DNA of 64,000 bases from Photobacterium carnosum (GCF_002849605.1 NZ_NPIB01000014.1:53911-117910), one strand, 5' to 3'; shown: positions 54,026-63,659, counted from the stretch's first letter. Numbers and translations: made by a program. Notes: generated by a model not told the origin, from the letters alone.

Positions 54026-54535
54026 TTACACTTGGTAGCGGCTTTTATCACCAATATCAAAATGTAGCGGCATCCGCCATTTACTAAAAGCAGCAAAGGC
54101 AAGTAATGCAGCACCGACCATTGCAAACCCAATCGCAACATGCATGACATTAAAGACGAAACAAAACCAAAATGCCGCCAAAATAAGGGGCGTTAATAGA
54201 AGTATTTTTACTCGAAAACAGAAATATTCTTTTATTGAAAGTGCGCTAAAAACAAATAAAGCGGCGCCTAATGCTAATGGTTGCCATAATCCGGAAATTA
54301 ACCAGATCGCTGCAAACAAGCCAGCACCTTGAATAAGCCAGCGAAAACGTTTGTCATAAATATGAACTGTTGTTGAGGCGAGTAAAGCGACGATAACAAG
54401 GAAAGGTGTCGCAGTATGGGTTTCTGTACCAATTACCGCCATGATAATAGCGGCAAGAGTGAATGCTGAGCGATATAAGATAACGGTTAGTTTATCAAGA
54501 ATATCAAGTTCGCATTTAATATGTGGATCAGCCAT
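54026..54535 (-). CDS. DUF2301 integral membrane protein
   Basis: The 169-residue protein has five to six membrane helices with LIQGAGLFAAIWLISGLWQPLALGAALFVFSALSIKEYFCFR and a final basic tail after ALLAFAAFSKWRMPLHF, the pattern of DUF2301 (COG5413) proteins. The function is unknown. It lies between the EAL-GGDEF terminator and the SPOR lipoprotein, convergent with the former. Family recognition is moderate. Confidence 0.7.
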   Translation of the reverse strand: MADPHIKCELDILDKLTVILYRSAFTLAAIIMAVIGTETHTATPFLVIVALLASTTVHIYDKRFRWLIQGAGLFAAIWLISGLWQPLALGAALFVFSALSIKEYFCFRVKILLLTPLILAAFWFCFVFNVMHVAIGFAMVGAALLAFAAFSKWRMPLHFDIGDKSRYQV

Positions 54536-54756
54536 TGAGGCTCCTAGGCAGTAGCAGAAAAATAAGGTTCATATTATTGTTATAAAAACAATGTTTAACG
54601 TAACCATGGTAACATAATTACCTTTCGATGGATCTATCGTTATGAACTGTTTGCTTGTAATTAAACGCTGCGGCAAACTATTACTAACTATCTGTCATTC
54701 AATTGTTTTTATGATGAGCACACTAACTGTTCTACTGTGGAATAAGAGAGAATAAA

Positions 54757-55635
54757 ATGAAAAAAATTATTACATTGAGCCTGTTATCGAGCTTGGTGGG
54801 TTGTGCTCAATTACTGCCACCTAAAACGCCATTACAGGTTCCAATTGAAACAATTAACACGACGAAGTCGACTGCAAAGTTTGTTGAGCCAACAGTTGTT
54901 GCGGAATTAGACGCATCAGTTAAAACAGACCCTTTGTATCAATCGATAGATTCGATAGCAGTGAGTGAACAGGTTATTGAAAATCAACCAGTTACTAAAA
55001 TTGAACCAGTAGAAGACGTTACATCGATAGAGCCTTCAGTCATTGCAGCGGATAGTACTATTACTGACGTGATGACGGAACCAACTACAGTACAAGTGGC
55101 AAATGATACAACTATTGATGAACCTGTAATTGTTACAGATAAAGCCGCGGTAACAACTGTCGCTACCGATGTGACTCAACCCGCGACGGTTACTGAATCA
55201 GCTATAGTTACTGATTCAACAGCGGCTACAGAGCCAACAGTTGATGCTATAAAGACGGTTGAACCCGAAGTTATTGAGCCAGTTAATGATACGGTGGTAG
55301 AGGATCAAACACGCGTTGATGATCCGATTGTTGATGATAAATATCAAACAGTTGATATGCATGGTTATAGCGTTCAAATCACAGCATCAAGAGATGAACA
55401 ATCATTAGTGACCTTATTATTGCTATTAGATAGCCAGCAACCAGCTTGGCTAAATAAGAAGATGATCAATGGTAGTCAAGTTTATACCTTATTACTTGGG
55501 CATTACTCCGATCATGAGCAAGCAAAAGCTGCATTGGCATTGTTACCTGAAGCTTTACAGCAAAGTGGGGCATTTGTGCGGAATTTTTATGATATTGAAC
55601 ATACTGGCTCGCCACAATTGAAGCAGTTACAATAA
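54757..55635 (+). CDS. SPOR-domain lipoprotein with acidic repetitive linker
   Basis: The 292-residue protein has a lipobox (LSLLSSLVGCAQL, lipidated Cys16). A linker of about 180 residues is extremely rich in Thr, Val, Glu and Asp (repeats such as TVTESAIVTDSTAATEPT), and the C-terminus is a SPOR domain (YSVQITASRDEQSLV to YTLLLGHYSDHEQAKAALALLP). The linker would span the periplasm from the membrane to the septal peptidoglycan. It is paralogous in plan to the lipoprotein at 40156-40710, but the two share only the SPOR layout. Confidence 0.87.
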   Translation: MKKIITLSLLSSLVGCAQLLPPKTPLQVPIETINTTKSTAKFVEPTVVAELDASVKTDPLYQSIDSIAVSEQVIENQPVTKIEPVEDVTSIEPSVIAADSTITDVMTEPTTVQVANDTTIDEPVIVTDKAAVTTVATDVTQPATVTESAIVTDSTAATEPTVDAIKTVEPEVIEPVNDTVVEDQTRVDDPIVDDKYQTVDMHGYSVQITASRDEQSLVTLLLLLDSQQPAWLNKKMINGSQVYTLLLGHYSDHEQAKAALALLPEALQQSGAFVRNFYDIEHTGSPQLKQLQ

Positions 55636-55860
55636 TCGTTGATATAAACAGGCTATAAATGGTGGTTAATTCACCAGTTGCAGTATAAACCTGGCAGGAT
55701 TTAAAAATAAATCACGATATGATGATATAGAGGGTACATTCATATTACTTTTTTGATTACTATATTCAGCCGTGAATGTCTTATTTTTTTTGACCTTGGT
55801 GGTTTATCAAGGTTTTTGTAATCTGCATTGTATTGTGATTGGTCTAATTAAGGAACGATA

Positions 55861-56859
55861 ATGAGTTCTATCCATGTTTTATTATTATGCGGCGGCGGTA
55901 GCGCTGAGCATGAAGTTTCTCTTGTATCTGCAAACTTTATTGAACAACAATTAAAAGTGATTGATGGCGTTAGCTATACTCGTGTCGAAATGACAAAAAA
56001 TGAAGGTTGGTTAAATGGAAATCAACATTCTTGCGAATTGAATTTAGATAAAACATTGTCCGCTGTCGGTGAGCAACCTGTCACGATTGATTACGTGATC
56101 CCTTGTGTGCATGGCTTTCCTGGTGAAACTGGCGATTTGCAATCATTATTTGATTTAGCAGGTTTACCTTATTTAGGCTGTGGCGCTGAAGCGAGTACAA
56201 ACTGTTTTAATAAAATTACCACTAAGTTGTGGTTTGATGCGTTGAATATTCCTAATACGCCTTATGTTTTCTTGAGTGAGAATACGGAAGAAGCGCACCA
56301 ACAAGCATCAGCGGCATTAAGCCAGTGGGGCAAGGTGTTTGTTAAGGCAGCATGTCAAGGTTCATCTGTCGGTTGTTATAGTGTTGAGAACGCAGAAGAA
56401 TTACGTACAGCGGTTAACAATGCATTCGGTTATTCAAACCAAGTATTAATTGAAAAAACCATTAAGCCTCGTGAGTTAGAAGTTGCGGCTTATCAATATG
56501 GTGATCAACTTATTATTACTAAACCGGGTGAAGTATCGTGCCCTGATGATAAGTTCTATAGCTATGAAGAAAAATACAGTACTGATAGCTTATCAACCAC
56601 TCAGGTTGAAGCGCGTAATTTAACTGCAGAACAAGTTGAAGCGATTCAGCATTATGCTCGTAAAGCGTTTGAGCAAATGAAGCTTAAAGATTTATCGCGT
56701 ATTGATTTCTTCTTGAGTGAAGATAATGAAATTCTATTAAATGAAATCAATACCTTCCCAGGCATGACGCCAATTTCAATGTTCCCTAAAATGTTAGAGA
56801 ACTATGGCCATAACTTTACTGATTTTATTGAAAAAGCGATTAAAAACGCCGTTAAATAA
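55861..56859 (+). CDS. ddl: D-alanine--D-alanine ligase
   Basis: The 332-residue ATP-grasp enzyme makes the D-Ala-D-Ala end of peptidoglycan precursors. Visible motifs are LLCGGGSAEHEVSLVSA near the start, PCVHGFPGETGDLQSLFDLAGLPYLGC, KAACQGSSVGCYSV, IEKTIKPRELEVAAY, LSRIDFFL and LLNEINTFPGMTPISMFP (binding metal and substrate). The HGFPGE form rather than HGxxGED and the YSYEEKYS loop place it with the DdlA-like group in gamma-proteobacteria. AAGGA seven bases upstream supports the ATG. It is monocistronic, not in the mur-fts cluster. Confidence 0.95.
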   Translation: MSSIHVLLLCGGGSAEHEVSLVSANFIEQQLKVIDGVSYTRVEMTKNEGWLNGNQHSCELNLDKTLSAVGEQPVTIDYVIPCVHGFPGETGDLQSLFDLAGLPYLGCGAEASTNCFNKITTKLWFDALNIPNTPYVFLSENTEEAHQQASAALSQWGKVFVKAACQGSSVGCYSVENAEELRTAVNNAFGYSNQVLIEKTIKPRELEVAAYQYGDQLIITKPGEVSCPDDKFYSYEEKYSTDSLSTTQVEARNLTAEQVEAIQHYARKAFEQMKLKDLSRIDFFLSEDNEILLNEINTFPGMTPISMFPKMLENYGHNFTDFIEKAIKNAVK

Positions 56860-56879
56860 ATATTTGATCAGTTATTATT

Positions 56880-56933
56880 AAGCCAACCTTGATGCTCTTT
56901 GTTGTTGAAGGTGTATCAAAGGTTGGCTTTTTT
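56880..56933. terminator. Bidirectional terminator
   Basis: AAGCCAACCTTGAT (56880-56893) pairs with ATCAAAGGTTGGCTT (56915-56929) with one bulge, then TTTT; it lies between ddl and the convergent recombinase. Confidence 0.85.
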
Positions 56934-56958
56934 ATGTCATTTTTATCGTGCTTGTGTG

Positions 56959-57924
56959 TTATTTGCCATTTTTGTTAGCAAATTTCTTTAAGGTGCTATC
57001 CCGTTTAGCGCGTTGACCAATATATTGAGCCGGCATAGCAGGGCTTCGCCATCGTCCTTGGTGTTGTATTTGATGAATAGACAGCCCCGCATCGGCTAAA
57101 TCTTGGCTCGCGCCCACCCGTGGTGATTGCCCTGAAAATATTACGTCAGTAGGAAGATCTAGCTCTTGGCTTGCACGTCTAAATATACGGTAGATCGATG
57201 AGTGATCAAGAGGGTTATCACCAATATTATTATGTCTATCAATACGTCGGAAAACAAAACCGCTGTCTATCATCGATAATGTCAGCCAACGGTTGACAGC
57301 TTGCGAGGCGATATCACTTAATGCAATTAAAGTACCGTTTACCGAAAGAGTGATTAAACCATCAGGTGTAATGTCAATATCGTTAATGGTTAATGCGGTC
57401 ACTTCTGAACGTTTTAGCATTGCTTCAAATGTCATCGCCCAAATAGCCATATCTCGTACATCTTTCGCTTTAGTTGCGTGCGAAAATGATTCAAGAAGCT
57501 CATGTAAATGGTTATCACGAAAACCATGAGCATTAGTATAATCATCATGTTTATCAAGGCGCTGTTTGTGCATAGCAAGTTTTATTTCATTGCTTAAGCA
57601 GGGGTTAGGTAATGCATGACAACGATGAACTAAACTGATAGTGACAATGTAACGTTTTAGACTGGCTAGCTTACGGGTGAGTGCCATTTTTTCTATATAA
57701 CGATGAACAATTTCAGCTGATGCGGGTAACGCTGATGTGTTGTGTTGTGAACAGAAAAGTAAGAAACTATTCCAATCATTTTTAAATGCGATTAATGTGT
57801 TTTTAGCATATTGTTGATGTGTTAGTCGTTGCCAAACTGTAATCGATTCAGCAATGGTTGAAAAATCAGTAAGACTTGCGTTGCGTATTATTTCATCTTC
57901 AATAACGGTAATTTTCTTAGCCAC
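56959..57924 (-). CDS. Orphan tyrosine recombinase with altered catalytic box
   Basis: The 321-residue XerC/D-like protein has an N-terminal SAM-like core-binding domain (NTLIAFKNDWNSFLLFC) and a C-terminal catalytic domain. Arg172 lies in LKRSEVTAL, Arg269 in GQSPRVGAS, His288 and Trp292 in HQGRW, and Tyr301 in QYI. The usual HxxR box is Q266-S-P-R269, so the catalytic histidine is Gln. The closest pattern is the integrase group of cryptic recombinases found singly in Vibrionaceae. No attachment-site repeats or mobile neighbours are visible, so it is probably a resident recombinase of unknown target, possibly attenuated. Confidence 0.85.
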   Translation of the reverse strand: MAKKITVIEDEIIRNASLTDFSTIAESITVWQRLTHQQYAKNTLIAFKNDWNSFLLFCSQHNTSALPASAEIVHRYIEKMALTRKLASLKRYIVTISLVHRCHALPNPCLSNEIKLAMHKQRLDKHDDYTNAHGFRDNHLHELLESFSHATKAKDVRDMAIWAMTFEAMLKRSEVTALTINDIDITPDGLITLSVNGTLIALSDIASQAVNRWLTLSMIDSGFVFRRIDRHNNIGDNPLDHSSIYRIFRRASQELDLPTDVIFSGQSPRVGASQDLADAGLSIHQIQHQGRWRSPAMPAQYIGQRAKRDSTLKKFANKNGK

Positions 57925-58092
57925 TATAACACCTAATGCACTATAACTTTATATGATTAAATAATAGCAACGATCATCGAAAAACGGAAGAATAATTACA
58001 AAAAACTAGCTTAGGCATTTAAGTCTTATTATTATATGCGTAGTTAAAGTAATGATTATTAAAGAAACTACTTCTTTAATAAGGTATAGAGT

Positions 58093-58449
58093 ATGACAAT
58101 AAAAAAACGTCTTTTTCATCGTGGTTATATCGTTGAGAATAGTACAGGGCTCACCTCTGACTGGAAAACAACCATTAATGGGCAAATAGTCAAAGGAATG
58201 ATAAACAACATTAAAAAGAGTGTAGATTGGTGGTGTGAGACAAAAGCCTTTATGCCGCCAGAAAGGTTTGATACTCATCGACAAACAATGAAATCATCAT
58301 TAATTGCTCATTCAGAACAGTATAAAGGGATTGTTTTGAGAAATGATAATGGTAAAAATAATGAATGGTATGCCCTTGTGCGAGGACAGTTAGTTAAGGG
58401 GGATTTAGTTTCAATTAAAAAATATTTAGATAAGGCTATTACATTCTAA
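58093..58449 (+). CDS. DUF3319-like small protein with two internal repeats
   Basis: The 118-residue protein is built of two similar halves: HRGYIVENSTG...WKTTINGQIVKGMINNIKKSVDWW and YKGIVLRNDNG...WYALVRGQLVKGDLVSIKKYLDKA. Each half would fold as a small beta-beta-alpha unit. The pattern resembles DUF3319, small proteins common in Vibrionaceae with no assigned role. The start ATG 58093 has only a weak ribosome binding site (AAGGTATAGAGT). It is monocistronic with a terminator. Confidence 0.65.
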   Translation: MTIKKRLFHRGYIVENSTGLTSDWKTTINGQIVKGMINNIKKSVDWWCETKAFMPPERFDTHRQTMKSSLIAHSEQYKGIVLRNDNGKNNEWYALVRGQLVKGDLVSIKKYLDKAITF

Positions 58450-58455
58450 AAAAAC

Positions 58456-58482
58456 AGTGCCTATTTATTACAGGCACTATTT
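58456..58482. terminator. Terminator between convergent genes
   Basis: AGTGCCT (58456-58462) and AGGCACT (58472-58478) with a 9-base loop and flanking A/T runs. Confidence 0.8.
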
Positions 58483-58507
58483 TATTTACTTGAATTTTAG
58501 TTAAGGA

Positions 58508-59032
58508 TTAATCATCGTTATCATTTTTTGATACATCAACTAAATAGCGGCCATCTAACCAATTACGACCAATCAGTAATTTATATTCTAATTTTTTACG
58601 ATCACGTAAATTGACAGGAATGGCATGGCTTTTACCATTCCAAATTAAATCCATAACAACAGCATAGCGGCGTTCAACACCTTGAGCATTTCGTATCTTA
58701 CTGATTTTGATTATTTTTCCAGTATGTGTTTCTTCTTGTCCTTGCGCGTTAGCTGTTTTGAAACTGATCATTTTCCCTAGATTTTTATGCCAACTTTTTT
58801 TGGTATCTGTAGGGTTATTATTTCCATCAATAACATGTAAGTCATAAGCATTAATCGATGTTGTATTTGCTCCAGTATCAATACGTGCTTTGAAATCCAT
58901 ATTAAGATCTTTAACATAAATAGTTTCAATTGGGCCTACGATGTATTTTCCATTACATTCGTTGGCGGCATAGCTCATGGTTGATACCGTTGCAGCTACA
59001 ACGAACATGGCAGCCATAAAAACTTTTTTCAC
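58508..59032 (-). CDS. RimB/ATP-dependent zinc protease-family (retropepsin-like) secreted protein
   Basis: From GTG 59032 (AGGAGATTAT just upstream) the 174-residue product has a signal peptide (KKVFMAAMFVVAATVSTMSYA), then GPIETIYVKDLNMDFKARIDTGANTTSINA, where the DTGA motif is the aspartic-protease-like active site of the family named ATP-dependent zinc protease (Pfam 05618). LLIGRNWLDGRYLVDVS is the conserved C-terminal strand. Family members in the cytoplasm process glutamate tails on S6; this secreted version probably acts in the periplasm. The longer frame starting at 59206 would destroy the signal peptide and is not used. Confidence 0.85.
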   Translation of the reverse strand: MKKVFMAAMFVVAATVSTMSYAANECNGKYIVGPIETIYVKDLNMDFKARIDTGANTTSINAYDLHVIDGNNNPTDTKKSWHKNLGKMISFKTANAQGQEETHTGKIIKISKIRNAQGVERRYAVVMDLIWNGKSHAIPVNLRDRKKLEYKLLIGRNWLDGRYLVDVSKNDNDD

Positions 59033-59129
59033 ATAATCTCCTGATATTATTAGCGCTTCTTTATAGATAATAGACTGAGTCGCTATAACAATGTTCAATT
59101 TTATGTAAAATTTAGTAAATGATTTGAAT

Positions 59130-59735
59130 TTAATGCAGTGATAGTTGTTTTTCGATTTGCTGAAAACATGTGGGTGTTTGATTAAATTGAATAGTATTAA
59201 AACCAAGCGTAGAGGCTATTTGAATATTTTCACTATTATCATCAATAAATAAGCTTTCTTGTGGTGTTAATTGGTAACGTTCACATAGCCGCATAAATAT
59301 TTCTTGTTCTGGTTTCATTACCAATTCTTTTCCTGAAACTAATCCGCCATCAAAAAATGAAATAAAATGGTGTTTCTCATAAAGAGTATCAAAAAAAGCA
59401 CTGCACATATTGGTAAGGTAATAGAGCGAGTAGGGTTGTCGTGTTAACTTATAAAACAATGTTTCAGTTTGCTGTATTTTTGTCAAACTAAGTTGAATAT
59501 GTAGAATAAAATCTTCCATCCGTCGAGGGGATATTTGAGTACGAGCTGAAAATTTAGGGAGTACTTCTGCAATAAGCATGGTGCCACGATCGAGTGATAG
59601 CCAATCAGGATGTTGTAGTACATCACGCAGCAATATTTCACGTTCTGGTTGTGATGTAGTAAAACTATTCACAATTTGAAGTGGATTCCATTCAAACATC
59701 ACTGCACCAAAATCAAAAATCACATTACGAATCAT
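59130..59735 (-). CDS. HAD-family phosphatase (YihX-like)
   Basis: I start this at ATG 59735 (MIRNVIFDFGAVMFEWNP), as homologues begin at that motif. The 201-residue enzyme has DFGAV as motif I, in which the second Asp is replaced by Gly as in YihX-type glucose-1-phosphatases; the TNMC motif II; the lysine in GKELVMKPEQEIF; and FIDDNSENIQIA as motif IV. It probably dephosphorylates a sugar phosphate or nucleotide. It starts about 120 bases from the divergent SUI1 gene. Confidence 0.87.
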   Translation of the reverse strand: MIRNVIFDFGAVMFEWNPLQIVNSFTTSQPEREILLRDVLQHPDWLSLDRGTMLIAEVLPKFSARTQISPRRMEDFILHIQLSLTKIQQTETLFYKLTRQPYSLYYLTNMCSAFFDTLYEKHHFISFFDGGLVSGKELVMKPEQEIFMRLCERYQLTPQESLFIDDNSENIQIASTLGFNTIQFNQTPTCFQQIEKQLSLH

Positions 59736-59856
59736 AAGATGTTCCGTTAGAGTACCATTTATTGATAGTATTGCTTCATGAGTATTTAGCAAGATTGATG
59801 TGTTAACTTTTAATGGTATTCACACAATCAAGCAACCAAGTGAGATAGATTGCACA

Positions 59857-60180
59857 ATGAGTGATAATAACCGTTTAGTTTTCTCAACCGAGACTGGTCG
59901 AATCAAAGAAGAAAAAGAACAACCAGTACGTCCAAAAGGTGATGGTATTGTTCGTATTCAGCGTGAAACAAAAGGCCGTAAAGGTAAGGGTGTTTGTATT
60001 GTCTCTGGACTTGACGTTGAAGATCCTCAACTTAAACTGATTGCTGCTGAATTAAAAAAAGTTTGCGGCTGTGGTGGTGCAGTTAAAGATGGAAAAATTG
60101 AAATTCAAGGTGATAAGCGTGATGTAATAAAAGCGCATCTTGAGAAAAAAGGCCACACGGTTAAATTAGCAGGTGGTTGA
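59857..60180 (+). CDS. yciH: SUI1/eIF1-family translation factor (YciH)
   Basis: From ATG 59857 the 107-residue protein reads MSDNNRLVFSTETGRI and has the SUI1 core: GIVRIQRETKGRKGKGVCIVSGL, LKLIAAELKKVCGCGGAVKDG and KIEIQGDKRDVIKAHLEKKGHTVKLAGG. YciH resembles eIF1 and in E. coli influences initiation fidelity under stress. The start at 59800 suggested by frame length would add residues absent from the family. It is monocistronic with its own terminator. Confidence 0.92.
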   Translation: MSDNNRLVFSTETGRIKEEKEQPVRPKGDGIVRIQRETKGRKGKGVCIVSGLDVEDPQLKLIAAELKKVCGCGGAVKDGKIEIQGDKRDVIKAHLEKKGHTVKLAGG

Positions 60181-60229
60181 TCGTCAATGATTAATACGCT
60201 AAAGAATTAAAGCGATTATTCGTTTATAT

Positions 60230-60264
60230 AAGGCAATAATTTAAACGATTATTGCCTTCATTTT
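60230..60264 (+). terminator. Terminator after yciH
   Basis: AAGGCAATAAT (60230-60240) and ATTATTGCCTT (60248-60258) form an 11-bp stem followed by CATTTTATT. Confidence 0.9.
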
Positions 60265-60458
60265 ATTCGTTTATACATAACCACCAGCATTGTAACGTTA
60301 TCTGTTTTTAATCATGTTGTTATTTCTATTCTTAACCTTCCCGCCCAAATAAATAAACCTAATTCGATAGTATCTGGTCTTTGAATCAGCCTCACGACTC
60401 GAACTTGAAATATAACGACTACTATTAAAACAATTGCGACTGATTTAAGGAATACCGT

Positions 60459-61913
60459 ATGTCAGAGGTAAATGTATTTAAACAACCTAAACCGTTTTAT
60501 CTCATATTTTCAGTTGAGTTTTGGGAGCGGTTTGGATTCTACGGTATGCAGGCCATTCTTACTGTATACATGGTCAATATTCTTGGCATGTCAGAGGCTG
60601 AGTCATTTACCTTATTTGGTGCGTTTTCTGCGTTAATTTTTGGTTCGGTGGCAATTGGTGGCTGGGTTGGGGATAAGATCCTTGGTACAAAACGGACAAT
60701 CACGCTCGGGGCTTTCATTCTAACCATTGGTTACTCTTTATTAGGATTATCAGCAGCAGGTGACGTTGGCGGCAAAGAACTCATCTATATAGCAATGGGC
60801 TTTATTACCATGGGTAATGGTTTATTTAAAGCCAACCCTTCAAGCTTACTTGCCAAATCGTATGAGGAAAATGATCCGCGTCTTGATGGCGCGTTTACCA
60901 TGTATTATATGGCGATTAACTTAGGTTCATTTTTCTCTATGTTATTAAGCCCTTGGATTGCCGAAAAGATGGGCTATGGCATGGCATTTGGGGTAAGTGC
61001 AATCGGGTTATTAATCACTATGGTTAACTTTATGGTGATGGGGCGTATCGTTAAAAATATAGGTTCCAAGCCTGATATGTCGCCCGTTAATAAACGTTAT
61101 TATTTTATGGTTGTGGTTGCAACGGTGGCGTTTAGCTTTTTGAGTGCCTTTTTATTGCAACACTTGTTTTATGCGCATGCTATTTTGGTTGTTATCGGAA
61201 TAACCATTGTTGTTATATATTTTAAAGAAGCCTTCAAAACCCAGGGGCTTGAAAGGGCAAAGATGTTTGTCGCTTTTGTTTTAATGCTACAAGGGATCGT
61301 ATTTTTTGCACTCTATTTTCAAATGCCCACCTCGCTTAACTTTTTCGCTATTCATAATGTCAGCCATGATTTATTTGGCTTTAAGGTAGAACCTGAACAA
61401 TTCCAAGCATTGAATCCATTTTGGATCATGATTGCGAGCCCATTATTAGCCATTCTTTATAATAAACTCGGTGAACGGTTTGCAATGCCGTTTAAGTTTG
61501 CGTTTGGGATGGTGTTATGTAGCTTGGCCTTTTTAATTCTAAAGTTCTCAACGGGGTTTGCAAATCCGGAAGGGATCATTAATTCAAATTGGTTAGTGGT
61601 GAGCTATTTATTACAGTCGTTAGGGGAGTTATTGGTATCAGGGTTGGGCTTAGCCATGATTGCACAGTTAGTGCCACAGCGAATGATGGGGTTTGCAATG
61701 GGGATGTGGTTTTTAACATCAGCAACAGCCGCCATTTTAGCCGGTTGGATTGCAAGTTTAACGGCTGCACCCGAAGGGATTGTTGAACCGACTCAAAGCC
61801 TTATTCTTTATGCGGAAGTTTTTGGTGAAATTGGGTATGTTACCGCTGCAATCGCCGTGTTTACATTGCTTATTGCGCCTAAACTAACGAGGATTATTCA
61901 GGGAAAAGCGTAA
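60459..61913 (+). CDS. POT-family di/tripeptide:proton symporter
   Basis: The 484-residue transporter has about fourteen helices. The POT signature EFWERFGFYGMQAIL contains the ExxERFxYY motif for proton coupling, and GWVGDKILGTKRTI, GNGLFKANPSSLLAKSY, FTMYYMAINLGSF and SLGELLVSGLGLAMIAQLVPQRMMGFAMGMWFL are further family blocks. It imports small peptides with protons. It is monocistronic, with AAGGAATACC upstream of the ATG. The dtpA/dtpB subgroup is not decided here. Confidence 0.93.
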   Translation: MSEVNVFKQPKPFYLIFSVEFWERFGFYGMQAILTVYMVNILGMSEAESFTLFGAFSALIFGSVAIGGWVGDKILGTKRTITLGAFILTIGYSLLGLSAAGDVGGKELIYIAMGFITMGNGLFKANPSSLLAKSYEENDPRLDGAFTMYYMAINLGSFFSMLLSPWIAEKMGYGMAFGVSAIGLLITMVNFMVMGRIVKNIGSKPDMSPVNKRYYFMVVVATVAFSFLSAFLLQHLFYAHAILVVIGITIVVIYFKEAFKTQGLERAKMFVAFVLMLQGIVFFALYFQMPTSLNFFAIHNVSHDLFGFKVEPEQFQALNPFWIMIASPLLAILYNKLGERFAMPFKFAFGMVLCSLAFLILKFSTGFANPEGIINSNWLVVSYLLQSLGELLVSGLGLAMIAQLVPQRMMGFAMGMWFLTSATAAILAGWIASLTAAPEGIVEPTQSLILYAEVFGEIGYVTAAIAVFTLLIAPKLTRIIQGKA

Positions 61914-62126
61914 TATTATTTATAACAATCATCATTACTATTCGCATTTATTACTGATTAAGCCTCTGATTTCCTTTGGCGTGGTTTTTGGTGGGTGCAA
62001 TATTCTGCTTGTTACACTTAAAATATGAGGCGTTAATTCAAGTTTTAGATTAAAAGATAATTAGGTATATAAAAAGGCACATTTTTTGATAAAAATACGA
62101 AAATACAGTTAAGTAGAGTAACAACA

Positions 62127-63659
62127 ATGAAAAGGATTGCAGCATTAGATAGTATTCGTGGCTTGTTACTATTACTAATGACCATTAACCACTTAATATG
62201 GATAAGTGGCGGATACTCTCTCATTCAAACCGTGACTTTACAGCCATTGGGGCAGTTTGGCGCAGCTGAATGTTTTGTGTTTATATCAGGATTGCTTGCA
62301 GGCGCGATATACAGTCGAGAGTCATTAACCAACATTCAGACCATCACCAAAGCATGGCACCGAGCATTTAGTATTTATCGGTATCATATAGGCTGTTTGT
62401 TCATTGTTTTTATTTGGATTCTTATTGCATCACAATTTTTACCATCTGCTTCACCGACACTTCAACAAAGTGCACATTATATTGTAGAAAGTCCATTTAA
62501 AACCTTTATAGCTAGTGCTGCACTGGTTAACCAGCCGAACTATTTTGATATTCTTCCATTGTATATTGTCTTTATGTTGTTATTGCCTTTACTCATAGTG
62601 GCATACCGTAAAGGGCAAGGGTGGTTAGTTATTAGCATCAGTATAGGGGCTTGGATTTTTAGTAAAGAGCTTAATACAACAATACTGTTACCTTTATTTT
62701 CGTTTGTATTTTCGAGTTTTAAACTTCAACTGGGCTATTTTAATATTTTTGCGTGGCAACTATTGTTTGTCGGCGGATCTGCCCTTGGCTTTATGCTGCA
62801 AAATAAAACATTACGTTGGCAGCATCCTATATTAACTATTCTTGCGGTGATTATTGCGACTATTATTTTTGTTGCTCATCATGGTGCATTTTCTAGCTAT
62901 GGTATTCATCGTTGGACACTGTATTCGTATGCAAATAAGCCGGAACTCGGTTGGTTGCGAACGTTAAATATTACTGTGTGGATATATCTGATTGCCGTCA
63001 TCATTCAACGTTATCCTAATGCGCTTCATAGTAAAGCATTGAGTTATATTGGCCGTCATTCATTACGCGTATTTAGTTGGCAGGTTGTTATTGTCTATTT
63101 AAGTGCTCCATTACTGCATAATTTACGTTTAGCCCCTTATTACAGTGTATTAATCGTCAGTATTGCAGCAACATTATGGTTAGCGGCATTATTATCAGAA
63201 AAATACAATGCGCATACGGTAAGTCGATTACATTGGGTGAGTGGTTTAAGCGTTATGTTTAGTGTCGTAATGCTGGGTAATGTGCTTACTGATGATAATG
63301 TTTCACCATTGACGATTAAAATTACCAATATCAATGATACGAAAACATCCATTTTAGTGTTGGTGTTTGATGAAAAGGATAACTTATCTCAACGGCCCAC
63401 GATTTATATGAATACGTTTTCGCCACAAGAATTGGTCAAAGGAATTTCGATTAACGCATTACCTTCTGGAAATTATGCCGTGTTTGCATTTCAAGATAAC
63501 GATGGCAATTATGATCTAACTAAAGGTAACGACGGAATGCCAATTGAAAACTTCGGTTATTCAAATAATCCATCAATAGATGTTCCAGTCGTAATGGATC
63601 AAGTTACGTTTGTCCATAATGGACCACAAACGCAAACCATTAATTTTAAGGCGATCTAA
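62127..63659 (+). CDS. OpgC-like acyltransferase fused to a DUF2141 domain
   Basis: Residues 1-380 hold about ten membrane helices and the OpgC pattern: AALDSIRGLLLLLMTINHLIW at the start, FGAAECFVFISGLLAGAIYSR and a HSLRVFSWQVVIVYLSAP block. OpgC transfers succinyl groups to periplasmic glucans. Residues 385-510 leave the last helix and form a second domain with INALPSGNYAVFAFQDNDGN and MPIENFGYSNNP, the DUF2141 signature, a beta domain normally found alone in the periplasm. The two are in one unbroken frame with no frameshift sign. This fusion is unusual to me. The AAGTAGAG upstream is a weak ribosome binding site. Confidence 0.85.
   Translation: MKRIAALDSIRGLLLLLMTINHLIWISGGYSLIQTVTLQPLGQFGAAECFVFISGLLAGAIYSRESLTNIQTITKAWHRAFSIYRYHIGCLFIVFIWILIASQFLPSASPTLQQSAHYIVESPFKTFIASAALVNQPNYFDILPLYIVFMLLLPLLIVAYRKGQGWLVISISIGAWIFSKELNTTILLPLFSFVFSSFKLQLGYFNIFAWQLLFVGGSALGFMLQNKTLRWQHPILTILAVIIATIIFVAHHGAFSSYGIHRWTLYSYANKPELGWLRTLNITVWIYLIAVIIQRYPNALHSKALSYIGRHSLRVFSWQVVIVYLSAPLLHNLRLAPYYSVLIVSIAATLWLAALLSEKYNAHTVSRLHWVSGLSVMFSVVMLGNVLTDDNVSPLTIKITNINDTKTSILVLVFDEKDNLSQRPTIYMNTFSPQELVKGISINALPSGNYAVFAFQDNDGNYDLTKGNDGMPIENFGYSNNPSIDVPVVMDQVTFVHNGPQTQTINFKAI

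Noticed and set aside
58508..59206. Long N-terminal extension of the RimB-like protein to 59206
   Set aside because: It would bury a good signal peptide and overlap the neighbouring gene; GTG 59032 has AGGAGA directly upstream.
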